A DNA stretch of 64,000 bases from Flavobacterium sp. SCGC AAA160-P02 (GCA_000383355.1 KB911091.1:111024-175023); one strand, 5' to 3'. Positions 18,121 through 28,432 are shown, counted from the stretch's first letter. Made by a program: numbers and translations. The notes: generated by a model from the letters alone, not told the origin.

Positions 18121-18840
18121 TTAATTTTTTTTAACAAAAACCATACAATGTTGCCAAGGAAGATTATTTATATTTTTTTTGAGTTTAAAGCCAGCTGCTT
18201 CCATTTCTTTGACAGCTTGTTTTTCAGACATCTTGTGTATTTCTTTAATAGGAACACTAGAGTCCTCACTTCTGTATTCGATTAAGAATAACTCTCCATT
18301 TGGTTTTAAGGCTTTTTTTATTGAAATAATTATTTCTGCTGGAAAATTGAATTCATGATATACATCCACCATTAAAATTTTATCAATAGAATTAGATGGT
18401 AAATGAATACTTTTTTCACTTCCAAGAATAGTTTCAATATTTTTAATTTTACCAGACTCTTTTGTTTTTTCTATCACCATTAACATTTCTGGTTGAATGT
18501 CTATGGCATACACAAGGCCATTCTTAGTTAAAGAAGCTATTTTAAATGTATGATATCCAGATCCAGCACCTATATCTGCAATAACATCATTGGATTTAAT
18601 TCTCATGTTTTTAATTAATTTAGAAACATTTTCCTCTTCCTCTCGTTCGGATCTTTCTAACCAATCAATTCCTTCGAAACCCATTACATAAGCAATTTCT
18701 CTACCCATATACCATTTTCCAATTCCGTTATAATCTCCTCTTTTAAATGTGTAGTTATTGTCTTTATTGGTGTTTTGACCCAAAAATTCATTGGAAAATA
18801 AAAACATTACGGATATCAAGATTAAAGTAGTTTTTTTCAC
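18121..18840 (-). CDS. exported class I SAM-dependent methyltransferase-like protein
   Basis: Protein of 239 residues that begins with a signal peptide (about 1-21, ending FLGQ) and then a Rossmann methyltransferase domain. SAM motif I, DIGAGSGYHT, is at 89-98, and an acidic residue (AIDIQPEM) ends the second strand as expected. The segment YMGREIAYVMG before the domain marks a known family of secreted methyltransferase-like proteins. The substrate is unknown, and SAM is not normally available outside the cytoplasm. It lies 9 bases downstream of the 404-residue secreted unknown protein, so the pair is probably an operon. Confidence 0.8.
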   Translation of the reverse strand: MKKTTLILISVMFLFSNEFLGQNTNKDNNYTFKRGDYNGIGKWYMGREIAYVMGFEGIDWLERSEREEEENVSKLIKNMRIKSNDVIADIGAGSGYHTFKIASLTKNGLVYAIDIQPEMLMVIEKTKESGKIKNIETILGSEKSIHLPSNSIDKILMVDVYHEFNFPAEIIISIKKALKPNGELFLIEYRSEDSSVPIKEIHKMSEKQAVKEMEAAGFKLKKNINNLPWQHCMVFVKKN

Positions 18841-18849
18841 TTTTAAAAT

Positions 18850-20064
18850 TTATTTATATCTTTTAAAAACATCGCTCATATAAGAGTTAAATATATTTCT
18901 TAAAGCATTGGGCATATTAAATTCTTGAGGCATGCTTGTTCTGTATTTTTTTAGAAGAGGATAAGCTCTTCTGTCAGAATCTTTTGTTGCTAAAAAAAAA
19001 CTATCATTATGTTCTTTAGAAATATTTATTTTTTTGGTATCTAATATATCTCCATTATTATCTATAATTTCAACTATAAGTTCTACATAGCCAGAAGCGG
19101 TTAATTCATATTTATACCCTTCACAATACCATTTTTTAACGGTACCATCTTTTTTCTTTTTTTCTTTCGTATTTGAGTAAAACTCCTTGCTTTTAATAAC
19201 GGTTGGCCCAGCATAATATCTAGAAAACTTAAACTTTACTAATTCATCAATATTTTTAAGTTGAGCTTTTCCTTTATCATTAAGCATCCCTAAATTTCTT
19301 AATTGAATTTTGTTACTAATTTCTGAATAATTAGCAAAAGTGTAATTATTAAAAAACCCAGTTGTATTGCTAACCAAGTCCTCCATCGCTTTTTTATTAC
19401 TTCTATTGTTACTTAAGTTTCTTACAGGGAAATAACCAATATTTAAGATGGATAAATTCAGAGATTTATCTAAATATGCATTAATGTCTTTGTATTCTTC
19501 AACATAGTTTTTAGAATTTTTAAATATTTTGTAGGCCTCTCTATACTCGTATTTGTTTTTGGCATTGTTAAATACTTTAATTCCTTCAGTGTAAAATTCA
19601 TCAGCTGCATTATTGTTGTAAGCATTCAGCAAATTCTCGGCTTCATTTCTATTTTTTTCATAATCAACAGTATGAAGTAAAATGAACTTTTGTTGTTTTG
19701 AAGACAAGCTATTAGATACTTCTAGTAATTTTTTTTGAACATTGTCTAAATTAGCATAGGTGATGAAAATTTCTTTCATTGAAGCTACAGATTGGTAGTC
19801 TTTATAAGGAATTGCATTGGCTTCTAACTCTTTGATATAGCTGGCTGCCCAAGTGTTTATTTGAGATAGCGCTTTTTCAAAAATATCATTAGATTTTTTA
19901 AAATTCTTTTTCGCTTTTAGAGATTCTATAGATTTTAGTGTTGCTGTCACATAATCTTTTTTATTTAAAGCTCTTTTTGCTTCTCTATAAGGTTTTCTGA
20001 AGTTTTGAGCACTAATGAGTTGAATACCAAAACATAAAAGGATAACTAGGCTTAATTTTTTCAT
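18850..20064 (-). CDS. secreted protein of unknown function with helical repeats
   Basis: I do not recognise this 404-residue protein. It has a clear signal peptide (1-20, ending LISAQ). The first 220 residues are Lys-rich and helical with a TPR-like spacing of aromatic and small residues. The C-terminal part has strand-rich stretches (YELTASGYVELIVEII) and ends in a basic segment. No enzyme motif is seen. It is the first gene of a likely operon with the exported methyltransferase. A periplasmic or outer-membrane-associated location is inferred from the signal peptide only. Confidence 0.7.
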   Translation of the reverse strand: MKKLSLVILLCFGIQLISAQNFRKPYREAKRALNKKDYVTATLKSIESLKAKKNFKKSNDIFEKALSQINTWAASYIKELEANAIPYKDYQSVASMKEIFITYANLDNVQKKLLEVSNSLSSKQQKFILLHTVDYEKNRNEAENLLNAYNNNAADEFYTEGIKVFNNAKNKYEYREAYKIFKNSKNYVEEYKDINAYLDKSLNLSILNIGYFPVRNLSNNRSNKKAMEDLVSNTTGFFNNYTFANYSEISNKIQLRNLGMLNDKGKAQLKNIDELVKFKFSRYYAGPTVIKSKEFYSNTKEKKKKDGTVKKWYCEGYKYELTASGYVELIVEIIDNNGDILDTKKINISKEHNDSFFLATKDSDRRAYPLLKKYRTSMPQEFNMPNALRNIFNSYMSDVFKRYK

Positions 20065-20242
20065 CTTTTTTAAAAATAGAATTTGTAAGTTTATAAGAAT
20101 ACTTGCAATACATATTTTGGGGATGAAAAAGCATTAAACTTTTTACTATACATATGTAAAAGTATTACTTTACTTTTTAATAGCATAAAAAAGTACTGTA
20201 TTTAGTGACTATGTTCATTTTTATTTTTTACTTATTATAAAG

Positions 20243-20250
20243 TAACTTTG
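20243..20250 (+). promoter_or_regulatory. possible -7 box upstream of the amidase gene
   Basis: TAACTTTG matches TAnnTTTG, 98 bases before the start codon. The rest of the 283-base gap (20065-20347) is AT-rich and shows nothing else. Confidence 0.45.
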
Positions 20251-20347
20251 AATTATCTAAAAAAATAGTTTCGTTATTTCTTTGTTGATAAACTTTCAGG
20301 TGATTAACAAGATCTTATTTTTTAATTTTTTTTAAAAAAACACATAC

Positions 20348-21994
20348 ATGAAAAAAATAATGATTCTTTTCGCTTTCTTAGTTCTAATTTCTTGTGAAGA
20401 CAAAAAAGAACTAGAATTTTTCAAGACCTATGATGAGTCTGAGCTCTTACAAAAACAACAAGAGCATCTAATTCCTAGAATGAAATTTAAGCTGCTTCAA
20501 TCTAAGGTATTAAACATGAATACCATTTTTAAACCATTTAATGATGAGTTAGCGACTAATTTTTCTGAAGAAGAATATAACAATTTAAAACCATTAATCT
20601 TAGAACAAAATATTCCATCCATACAAGAAAGTATCTCAAAGGGTATTCTTTCTTATGAAAAACTAACCTTATTTTATTTGTACAGAATTAGAAAGCTTGA
20701 AAGTGATAGCAGTACATCATTACATGCTATAATTGCGTTAAATTCTACTGTTCTAGAAGAGGCTAGAGCCAGAGATAATAACAGAGATACTACTAATTTT
20801 TTGATAAATGTGTCTATGTATGGAATGCCAGTTTTAATAAAAGACAATATAAACACATCTGGAATGCCAACAACTGCTGGTGCTATAGCTTTGCTAGAAA
20901 ATGAGAATACAGAAGATGCGTTTATTGTAAAGAAATTAAAAGAAGCTGGAGCACTTATTTTAGGGAAATCAAATTTAAGTGAATGGGCTTATTATTTTTG
21001 TGGTACCTGCCCAGTTGGTTATAGTGCAACAGGTGGGCAAACTCTAAATCCATACGGAAGAGCCATATTTGAATCTGGAGGATCTAGTTCTGGAAGTGGG
21101 GCAAGTGTGGCGGCAAATTATGCAGTAGCTGCAGTAGGTACAGAAACATCTGGTTCTATTACATCTCCATCTAGTCAGAATTCTGTTGTAGGTTTAAAAC
21201 CTACTATAGGTTTGTTAAGTAGAACAGGGATTGTTCCTATTTCAACTACTTTAGATACTCCAGGCCCCATGACTAAAAATGTTATAGATAATTATATTCT
21301 ATTAACAGCAATGCAAGGTTACGATGCTGCAGATTCAAAATCATTTGAAGTTGTTGAGAAAGATTTTGGTGATTTAGAAGATTCTTTCAAGGGAAAACGA
21401 TTTGGAGTATTCAAAGATATTTTTAGAGATTCTATTTTTAAGTTTACTATGGATAAAATAAAAGAAGCTGGAGGAGAAATAGTTCTAATTGCTCCAAGAA
21501 AAGTTGGTCTTCCAGGCTTCTTATCTATCTTAAATATTGAAATGAAACATGAGTTACCAAAATATTTAAAAAATCATGCAGATAAAAAGGTGGAGATTAC
21601 AAGTGTAGATGATGTCATTGCATTTAACCGATTAGACCCAACTTTAAGAGCTCCCTATGGCCAGCTTAGATTTATAAACATTGGTAAAGACACCATAACA
21701 CTAAACGAATTAGAAGTTATTAAAAAAAACCTTAAGACTATTGCAAGAACTTTTTTTAAAGCTTTAGAAACTCAGAATTTAGACGCTATTTTATCTATAA
21801 ATAACTCTCATTCTGCCTATTCTGCAGTGGCTGAATACCCCAATTTAACAATACCAATGGGCTATAAGAAATCTGGAGAACCTATAAGTTTAACCTTCAT
21901 TGGCAAACCAAATGAAGAAGGTAAATTATTACTTTTAGGCCATACTTTTGAACAATTAACTAGCCATAGAAAAATGCCAAAAAATTTCAAGTAA
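20348..21994 (+). CDS. lipoprotein amidase of the amidase signature family
   Basis: Amidase of 548 residues that hydrolyses an amide bond with a Ser-cisSer-Lys triad. A lipoprotein signal ends at the lipobox LISC (Cys16). The catalytic lysine is K165 (PVLIKDN), the glycine-serine signature GGSSSGSGAS is at 244-253, and the nucleophile is S270 in ETSGSITS. The extra N-terminal segment (about 20-150) and the lipid anchor separate it from GatA, which is cytoplasmic and part of GatCAB. The natural substrate, perhaps a peptide or acyl amide, cannot be told. It stands alone, 44 bases before rimO. Confidence 0.88.
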   Translation: MKKIMILFAFLVLISCEDKKELEFFKTYDESELLQKQQEHLIPRMKFKLLQSKVLNMNTIFKPFNDELATNFSEEEYNNLKPLILEQNIPSIQESISKGILSYEKLTLFYLYRIRKLESDSSTSLHAIIALNSTVLEEARARDNNRDTTNFLINVSMYGMPVLIKDNINTSGMPTTAGAIALLENENTEDAFIVKKLKEAGALILGKSNLSEWAYYFCGTCPVGYSATGGQTLNPYGRAIFESGGSSSGSGASVAANYAVAAVGTETSGSITSPSSQNSVVGLKPTIGLLSRTGIVPISTTLDTPGPMTKNVIDNYILLTAMQGYDAADSKSFEVVEKDFGDLEDSFKGKRFGVFKDIFRDSIFKFTMDKIKEAGGEIVLIAPRKVGLPGFLSILNIEMKHELPKYLKNHADKKVEITSVDDVIAFNRLDPTLRAPYGQLRFINIGKDTITLNELEVIKKNLKTIARTFFKALETQNLDAILSINNSHSAYSAVAEYPNLTIPMGYKKSGEPISLTFIGKPNEEGKLLLLGHTFEQLTSHRKMPKNFK

Positions 21995-22012
21995 ATTTCA
22001 CCTTAGAAAACG

Positions 22013-22020
22013 TATTTTTG
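22013..22020 (+). promoter_or_regulatory. -7 box of rimO
   Basis: TATTTTTG matches TAnnTTTG and lies 18 bases before the rimO ATG, giving a very short leader. Confidence 0.6.
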
Positions 22021-22038
22021 TCGTCCTAAAAATAGAGA

Positions 22039-23352
22039 ATGAGAACGAAGTCGGTAAAGAAAAATAAGATCAATGTTGTTACATTAGGATGTTCTAAAAA
22101 CATTTACGATTCTGAAGTTTTAATGGGGCAGTTGAAAGCCAACGGAAAAGATGTTGTACATGAAGATAAAAACGATGAAGGTAATATTGTAGTAATCAAC
22201 ACTTGTGGTTTTATAGGGAAAGCAAAAGAAGAGTCTATAGATACTATTTTACATTACGTAGAGAAAAAAGAAGCTGGAGATGTAGATAAGGTTTTTGTAA
22301 CGGGTTGCTTAAGCGAACGCTATAAGCCAGATTTAGAAAAAGAAATTACCAATGTAGATCAGTATTTTGGAACACACGATTTGCCAAATCTTTTAAAAGT
22401 TTTAGGAGCAGATTACAAACATGAGCTTATAGGTGAACGCTTAACCACTACTCCAAAACATTATGCATATTTAAAAATTGCCGAAGGTTGTGACAGACCT
22501 TGTTCTTTTTGTGCCATTCCATTAATGCGTGGTAAACACAAATCTACTCCAATAGAAGAAATTGTAATTGAAGCAGAAAAATTGGCTCAAAAAGGGATCA
22601 AAGAAATCATGCTAATAGCACAAGATTTAACCTATTATGGTTTAGATATTTATAAAAAAAGAGCTCTGGCTTCACTTTTAGAAGCTCTGGCTAAAGTAGA
22701 CGGTATAGAATGGATTCGTATGCATTATGCTTTTCCAACAGGTTTTCCGATGGATGTATTGGAGGTCATGAAAAATGAACCAAAAGTGTGTAACTATCTA
22801 GACATTCCTTTGCAACATATTAATACAGAGATTTTAAAATCTATGAAACGTGGTACTACCCACGAAAAAACAACCGCCTTAATTCATAAATTTCGTGAAG
22901 CAGTTCCTACTATGGGAATTAGAACAACTTTAATTGTTGGCTATCCAGGAGAAACAGAAGCACAATTTCAAGAATTAAAAGATTGGGTAGAGGAGATGCG
23001 TTTTGAGCGCTTGGGTGCTTTTGAATATTCGCATGAAGAAAATACAGGTGCTTTTGTTTTAGAAGATGATGTTCCAGCAGATGTAAAGTTTAGACGCGTA
23101 AATGAAATTATGGAAATTCAATCACAAATTTCTTGGGAAATTAATCAAGAAAAAATAGGAAAAACTTTCACCTGTTTGTTTGATAGAAAAGAAGGAAATT
23201 ATTTTTATGGTAGAACAGAGTTTGATTCTCCAGATGTAGACAACGATGTTCTGGTAGATGCCAGAGAACACTATCTAAAAATAGGAGAGTTTGTGGCGAT
23301 TAAAATTCATGAAGCCGGTGACTTTGATTTGTATGGTACACCAGTAAAATAA
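22039..23352 (+). CDS. rimO: ribosomal protein uS12 methylthiotransferase
   Basis: Radical SAM enzyme that adds a methylthio group to an Asp of ribosomal protein uS12. The 437 residues have an N-terminal domain with conserved Cys (NVVTLGCSKN, NTCGFIG, TGCLSERY) for the auxiliary 4Fe-4S cluster, the radical SAM cluster motif CDRPCSFC (about 151-158), and a C-terminal TRAM domain. The YLDIPLQH motif and the short IDTI-type spacing favour RimO over MiaB. The length is usual. It has its own promoter box. Confidence 0.95.
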   Translation: MRTKSVKKNKINVVTLGCSKNIYDSEVLMGQLKANGKDVVHEDKNDEGNIVVINTCGFIGKAKEESIDTILHYVEKKEAGDVDKVFVTGCLSERYKPDLEKEITNVDQYFGTHDLPNLLKVLGADYKHELIGERLTTTPKHYAYLKIAEGCDRPCSFCAIPLMRGKHKSTPIEEIVIEAEKLAQKGIKEIMLIAQDLTYYGLDIYKKRALASLLEALAKVDGIEWIRMHYAFPTGFPMDVLEVMKNEPKVCNYLDIPLQHINTEILKSMKRGTTHEKTTALIHKFREAVPTMGIRTTLIVGYPGETEAQFQELKDWVEEMRFERLGAFEYSHEENTGAFVLEDDVPADVKFRRVNEIMEIQSQISWEINQEKIGKTFTCLFDRKEGNYFYGRTEFDSPDVDNDVLVDAREHYLKIGEFVAIKIHEAGDFDLYGTPVK

Positions 23353-23455
23353 ACTCTACAGCTTAGCTTTTCTTACTTTCATTTTTCAACATACTTGATA
23401 ATCAGGTTTTTGTCTGTTTTAGTTATTTCTGTATCTTTAAGGAAAACTTAGCAGA

Positions 23456-24718
23456 ATGAATAAAAGAGAATTTTTAAAAAATGTATCTCTTGCAGCTGTT
23501 GGACTACCTTTTATAAGGACCTCCTTTTCAACAAGTTTAAATACATTAAAACATCTTTCGCCTAACCAAATTGCCACTGAAGAAAATTTTTGGTTACAGG
23601 TACGTAAAGATTATTCGTTAAAGCCAGACTATATAAACTTAGAAAGTGGCTATTATAATATCATACCAAATCCTACATTAAACCATATGATAGACCATGC
23701 TAGAATGGTGAACTATGAAGGTTCTTATTATATGAGAACTGTACAATGGGATCAAAAGAATGCAATGGCAGCTAAATTAGCTAAGGTGGTAGGTACTAGT
23801 GCTAAGAACTTAATCATTACTAGAAATACCACAGAATCATTAGACATGGTAATTAAGGGAATGAAATGGAAAAAAGGAGATGAAGCTGTGTATGCCAAAC
23901 AAGATTATGGGGCCATGAAAATGATGTTTGAGCAGGTGTCTAGACGTTATGGAACAAAAAATATAATTGTTTCTGTTCCTAATCATCCCACTTCTGATGA
24001 AGAAATTGTAAGGATTTACCAGAATGCTATTACTTCTAGAACCAAGTTATTGATGGTGTGTCATATGGTGAATATTACTGGTCAAATCTTACCTATTAAA
24101 AAGATTTGCCAGATGGCACATAAAAAAGGGGTTCAAGTAATGGTAGATGGCGCTCATTGTGTTGGCCATTTTCAATTTAAAATAGACGATCTAGAATGTG
24201 ATTATTACGGTTCTAGCTTACATAAATGGTTGGCAGTTCCTCTAGGAACAGGGATGTTGTATGTGCGTGATAAGCACATAGATAATCTTTGGCCTGTATT
24301 TGCAGAACATCACAGAGAGCCAGGAGATATTGCTAGATTAAATCATGTAGGTACACATCCTGTTTATCATGATTTAAGTATTGAGAATGCCATAGAGTAC
24401 TACACAATGTTAGGAGCAGAAAGAAAAGAAGCTCGTTTACGATATTTACAAGAGTATTGGTCATCTAGGGTGAGAACGCATCCAAACATCATTGTAAATA
24501 CACCAAAAGAATCGTTTAGAGCTTGTGGAATTGCCAATGTTGGTCTTAAAAATTTAAAACCTCAAGAATTAGCAAAGCAATTGATGGACCGTTATCAAAT
24601 TTTTACAGTTGCTATAGATTATGCCAATGTGCAAGGTTGTAGAATTAGTCCAAATGTTTTTACTACTACTCAAGAATTAGATGTATTTGTGAAAGCATTG
24701 CAAGAATTGGCTTCATAG
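23456..24718 (+). CDS. exported class V aminotransferase, isopenicillin-N-epimerase-like
   Basis: PLP enzyme of 420 residues in the class V (cysteine desulfurase/CefD) group. The PLP residues are D231 and H234 (VDGAHCVGH) and the Schiff-base lysine K257 (SLHKWL). The N terminus (KREFLKNVSLAAVG) resembles a Tat-type signal with K-R in place of the twin arginine, so export of the folded PLP enzyme is plausible. The family includes epimerases and lyases, and the reaction here is unknown. TATCTTTA just upstream (about 23429-23436) is a near-consensus promoter box. Confidence 0.85.
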   Translation: MNKREFLKNVSLAAVGLPFIRTSFSTSLNTLKHLSPNQIATEENFWLQVRKDYSLKPDYINLESGYYNIIPNPTLNHMIDHARMVNYEGSYYMRTVQWDQKNAMAAKLAKVVGTSAKNLIITRNTTESLDMVIKGMKWKKGDEAVYAKQDYGAMKMMFEQVSRRYGTKNIIVSVPNHPTSDEEIVRIYQNAITSRTKLLMVCHMVNITGQILPIKKICQMAHKKGVQVMVDGAHCVGHFQFKIDDLECDYYGSSLHKWLAVPLGTGMLYVRDKHIDNLWPVFAEHHREPGDIARLNHVGTHPVYHDLSIENAIEYYTMLGAERKEARLRYLQEYWSSRVRTHPNIIVNTPKESFRACGIANVGLKNLKPQELAKQLMDRYQIFTVAIDYANVQGCRISPNVFTTTQELDVFVKALQELAS

Positions 24719-24744
24719 TGTTTGAGTTTTATTAGTAATTTTAA

Positions 24745-25014
24745 ATGAAGCAACTTAAAAAAAATATAGTAGTAGTACTGTTTGTTCTTTTTTCACTGCT
24801 GATACCGTTCACAATGATGTTGTTAACAGATCGTATAAGATGGTCTCTATTAGACTTTACAATAGCGGGAATTTTGCTAGTTATAACAATTTTTACAATT
24901 CACTTTATCTTCAGAAAAATAAAAAATACCAAGTATTTTATCGTTACCTCTATAGCTTTTCTAATACTGATGCTACTTATTTGGATAGAAATTGCGGTAG
25001 GAGTATTTACTTAA
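24745..25014 (+). CDS. small three-helix membrane protein, unknown
   Basis: Protein of 89 residues made of three hydrophobic segments (about 8-27, 36-55 and 65-86) with short basic linkers. I do not recognise it and no functional motif is visible. It starts 26 bases after the class V aminotransferase and may be co-transcribed with it. Confidence 0.6.
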   Translation: MKQLKKNIVVVLFVLFSLLIPFTMMLLTDRIRWSLLDFTIAGILLVITIFTIHFIFRKIKNTKYFIVTSIAFLILMLLIWIEIAVGVFT

Positions 25015-25297
25015 AAATTTTAATAGAACTATATTAAGTACTACTTCTTTACTAGCTATGATGAATTTTTATATAGTCAAAAAACACTAAATATAATTAA
25101 TATTTAGATATTCAAAATACTGATAAGTATTCTACCTCCCTATAAATGGGGAGTTAAAAATTTCATCATTTATGGGGATTGACAAGAGTACTTTCTATTC
25201 ATACTTTTACAATTGTAATAATAATATCTACCCTCTAAAAATCTACCCCTAAAATTAGTTGAGATACATCATTAAAACACCATTTAAAACAGGTATT

Positions 25298-25819
25298 ATG
25301 ATAGAAGATAATTTCATAAAAAGCATTCCTAATGAGTTAGACAGTGGAGCTAATTTTATTTTAGACAAGATATCTAAATTTCATCAAGACAATCAAAACA
25401 ATACTGTAGAATTTTATCAAACATATATAGAATTCTCAGCTTTATTAGAAGCTTTCTTATTAAGTTATAAATGTCCCTTTAAGAAAATAGATCTAGATTT
25501 AAACAAAGAAGATAATATTCTTAAGATTATGAATTTTTCTCATCAAATTAAACTGGACCTCAGAACTATGTCTAAGAAAAGGTTAGTTCAGGATTCTTCA
25601 AATATCTACAAAGCACCTTTTCAATATCCTTTTTCGCAGGCCATTATTTCAAACGAACTAGACAAGACACAATTATTGATTAATGAATTAAGAGAAATTC
25701 TTTCCATGAGTTCTGTTTTTGGGATGGAACACAAATCTAGATTGTTAAGACAATTAGGGAACTTAAACAGAAACTATATTCGGAATTTTCTAAAGTATTC
25801 AAGTTTAGGAGTTTTATAG
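25298..25819 (+). CDS. hypothetical helical cytoplasmic protein
   Basis: I do not recognise this protein. The frame opens just after a TAG at 25256-25258, so a TTG start at 25259 is possible. I prefer the ATG at 25298 (MIEDNFIKS), giving 173 residues. It is mostly helical and charged, with no signal peptide, membrane segment or catalytic motif. The C-terminal half (FGMEHKSRLLRQLGNLNRN) looks like a coiled interaction helix. It stands alone between two unrelated genes, with no promoter box of the usual form upstream. Confidence 0.55.
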   Translation: MIEDNFIKSIPNELDSGANFILDKISKFHQDNQNNTVEFYQTYIEFSALLEAFLLSYKCPFKKIDLDLNKEDNILKIMNFSHQIKLDLRTMSKKRLVQDSSNIYKAPFQYPFSQAIISNELDKTQLLINELREILSMSSVFGMEHKSRLLRQLGNLNRNYIRNFLKYSSLGVL

Positions 25820-25929
25820 ACTTAAAAACTGTTTTAATTACTTTCTGTTGGTATCGCTTTTTATAATCAATACAAATATGAATTACTTATCAATTTTCTA
25901 CCCTATTATCTTGGTAGCAAAGCTCTATA

Positions 25930-28410
25930 TTATTTAATGATGCTAGAATTTCTAAAGAAAATAGCATTCACAAAAAATAGTTTTCCGTTGTCCCAAAAAG
26001 AACGAAATAATGGATTATCTACCATGTAAATAATACTACCACTTCCTTTTCTCTCTTCTCCAAATAATAATGATTCTGGAATATTTTTTAATGCTTTTTT
26101 TCCTGCAAAACCAGCTAAATTAGTAGCGCTTTTATTAAAGTAAGCTACGTTACTGCCATTTTGCAGATAGGCATAGCTAGCGTTATTTAATTTTAGGGAA
26201 AAGTACACATCATCGTATCCAAAGGCCAAAGGATGGCTATTGTCTACCTTACTTTTAAAAATAGCTCCTGTAATTAAAGTATTGGCTCTGTTTCTTCTAG
26301 TATCTTCATAAGTAGTTAGATTTGGTGTTTTATTTTCTTTGCCCTCAGTTGGTTTTTTGCTTTTTAACGCAAAACCTTCTTTGTTGACAAAACTTCGTAA
26401 AGCTGTACCAATAGCAATAACAGTTCCGCCAGCTTGTGCAAAGTTGTTTATTTTCTCTAAACCACTTTTATTTAAGATAGAACTATAATACCCATTGGGT
26501 ATGATTAACACATCATATTCATCTAAATCTACCCTGTTGATGTAGTCTGTATCAAGTGCAGTTAAAGGATAATGTAACTGAGTCTCAAAGAAATGCCAAA
26601 TCTCACCAAAACTTAAAGAAGAAGTTCCTTTACCAGAAATAACGGCTACTTTTTGTTTGTTAATAGGGTTTACACTAGATGATCCAAAGTCTTTTCCAGA
26701 ACTTACAAAGCCTGTTTGCACTGGAGTTAATTTTCTATTTTTATTCTGAGCGATAGAAGTTATGTGTTTGTCAAACTCCTTATTTGTTTTGTTGTCGCCA
26801 CGTAAAATAATTAAGGTCCCTTTAGCATATGAATTTCCTTCTATGGTAAAATCTTTTTCAGAAAAACGAACACGAACATCTGCCTGAAGTAAGGCTGCTA
26901 AGAAAGAAGCATCTTCTAAACTGTTCCATTTTGATACATATGCATAGGCATTTTGATCTATTTCATTATTTGCAGTATCTACCATGACATCTTTTCTAGA
27001 AGAAACCTTGGTAGTTGAAGCTATTGCTTTAAAACCATGCGCATAGGGTAGAGACCAAGCAGTAATATCATAGGTTAAAGAATCGGTTAGTTTTGCATTG
27101 GGTTCAAACAAAACTTTTACCATTTTCCCTTTTGGTTGTTGGGTATGAATAACCAAATCTTTTGTATTTACAGACATGCGAGATTCTTGCTGAGTGAGAT
27201 AATTATATCCTTTTACAAGTCCTTTATTAGTGAATTCATAATCAATTTGATGCTTGTCTAGTAAGGCAAGTAAACGAGTAGTTTTATCTTTGTTTTCATT
27301 TTTTAAAACATAACTTTTATACTTGAAGCTTTCTGTATCAAAGAATTTTTTAAATTCAGTATTTAATGTAACAGCGTTTTTGGAGGCTATTTCTACAGTA
27401 GACAGGCCAGTAGTTTTATGATGCGCTACTCTGTCTACCAACGTAAGTTCATACCCATGATCTGTATCTACTCCTAAACCACCCATGCCACCACCAGCTT
27501 GTTCATAGGTCATTCCTATAGCACCCATATACGTTGGATATGTATCTCCATAACTAGGGTAGAGTAAATCAAAACTTTCTTTGGTAAAATACAACCATCC
27601 ATTTTTATCAAAATATCGTGCGTGATTTTTTCCTATCTGAGTTTGGAAATTACGTTGCCAATCTGTAATAATTTCATGAAAAGGCTCAGCAGCAGGAGCA
27701 AAGTAATACGGGTTGTTCATAGATTGTTCGTGAAAATCTACATGAACATGTGGCATCCATTTGTTGTAAATCTTTAAGCGTTGCGTAGACTCTATTTGTG
27801 TAGCCCATGCCCAGTCTCTATTTAAATCAAATAAATAATGATTTGCTCTTCCACCTGGCCATGGTTCTCTGTGTTCTTTTGCATTTTGATCTGTATTATA
27901 GGGTTCGCTTTTTACCTGATTGTACCAATTGGCATATCTATCTCGTCCATCTGGATTAATACACGGATCTATAATTACCAAGGTGTTTTCTAACTGATCT
28001 TTTTTTGTTGTCACCAATTCATACAAGGTTTGCATGGAAGCCTCTGTGCTAGATGCTTCATTACCGTGTACATTATAACTCAACCATACAATAGCAATAT
28101 CATTAATACTAGCTGGTTTTAAGCCTGTTTGACCTAGATTGTTATGTCTTATTTGTTCTATGTTTTCTATATTCTTTTTAGAAGAAATATAACTTACATA
28201 CAAAGGTCTACGCTCATTAGTTTCACCGTATTTTTCTAATAAAACGTTGTCTAGTTGAGTACTTACATAGGTAAAATAATCTACAACTCTGTGATGGCGT
28301 GTAAACTGCTTTCCTAGTTCGTAGCCTAAAAATTCTTTAGGAGATTGAATATTTTGAGAAAAAAGAGAAGATGAACATATAATTGCCAATAGTAAAACTC
28401 TAAACTTCAT
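25930..28410 (-). CDS. secreted M14 family zinc carboxypeptidase-like protein
   Basis: Large secreted metallopeptidase of 826 residues with a signal peptide (1-19, ending SLFSQ). The M14 catalytic domain covers about 25-340. Zinc ligands H115 and E118 are in the motif VHGNEAS, the third is probably H227 (HVDFHEQ), and the substrate-binding segment NPDGRDRY begins at 152. The C-terminal part (about 560-720) looks like a GATase-like sensor domain (KVAVISGKGTSSLSFGEIW). It resembles the second M14 protein at 58255-60762 in architecture. It probably cleaves peptides in the periplasm or outside the cell. Confidence 0.88.
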   Translation of the reverse strand: MKFRVLLLAIICSSSLFSQNIQSPKEFLGYELGKQFTRHHRVVDYFTYVSTQLDNVLLEKYGETNERRPLYVSYISSKKNIENIEQIRHNNLGQTGLKPASINDIAIVWLSYNVHGNEASSTEASMQTLYELVTTKKDQLENTLVIIDPCINPDGRDRYANWYNQVKSEPYNTDQNAKEHREPWPGGRANHYLFDLNRDWAWATQIESTQRLKIYNKWMPHVHVDFHEQSMNNPYYFAPAAEPFHEIITDWQRNFQTQIGKNHARYFDKNGWLYFTKESFDLLYPSYGDTYPTYMGAIGMTYEQAGGGMGGLGVDTDHGYELTLVDRVAHHKTTGLSTVEIASKNAVTLNTEFKKFFDTESFKYKSYVLKNENKDKTTRLLALLDKHQIDYEFTNKGLVKGYNYLTQQESRMSVNTKDLVIHTQQPKGKMVKVLFEPNAKLTDSLTYDITAWSLPYAHGFKAIASTTKVSSRKDVMVDTANNEIDQNAYAYVSKWNSLEDASFLAALLQADVRVRFSEKDFTIEGNSYAKGTLIILRGDNKTNKEFDKHITSIAQNKNRKLTPVQTGFVSSGKDFGSSSVNPINKQKVAVISGKGTSSLSFGEIWHFFETQLHYPLTALDTDYINRVDLDEYDVLIIPNGYYSSILNKSGLEKINNFAQAGGTVIAIGTALRSFVNKEGFALKSKKPTEGKENKTPNLTTYEDTRRNRANTLITGAIFKSKVDNSHPLAFGYDDVYFSLKLNNASYAYLQNGSNVAYFNKSATNLAGFAGKKALKNIPESLLFGEERKGSGSIIYMVDNPLFRSFWDNGKLFFVNAIFFRNSSIIK

Positions 28411-28432
28411 AAGGTATCTAATTGATGAAAAT

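Noticed and set aside
25015-25297. Possible regulatory RNA upstream of the 25298 gene
   Set aside because: Only a short stem (CTCCC with GGGAG) can be found; no conserved structure or promoter box is visible.
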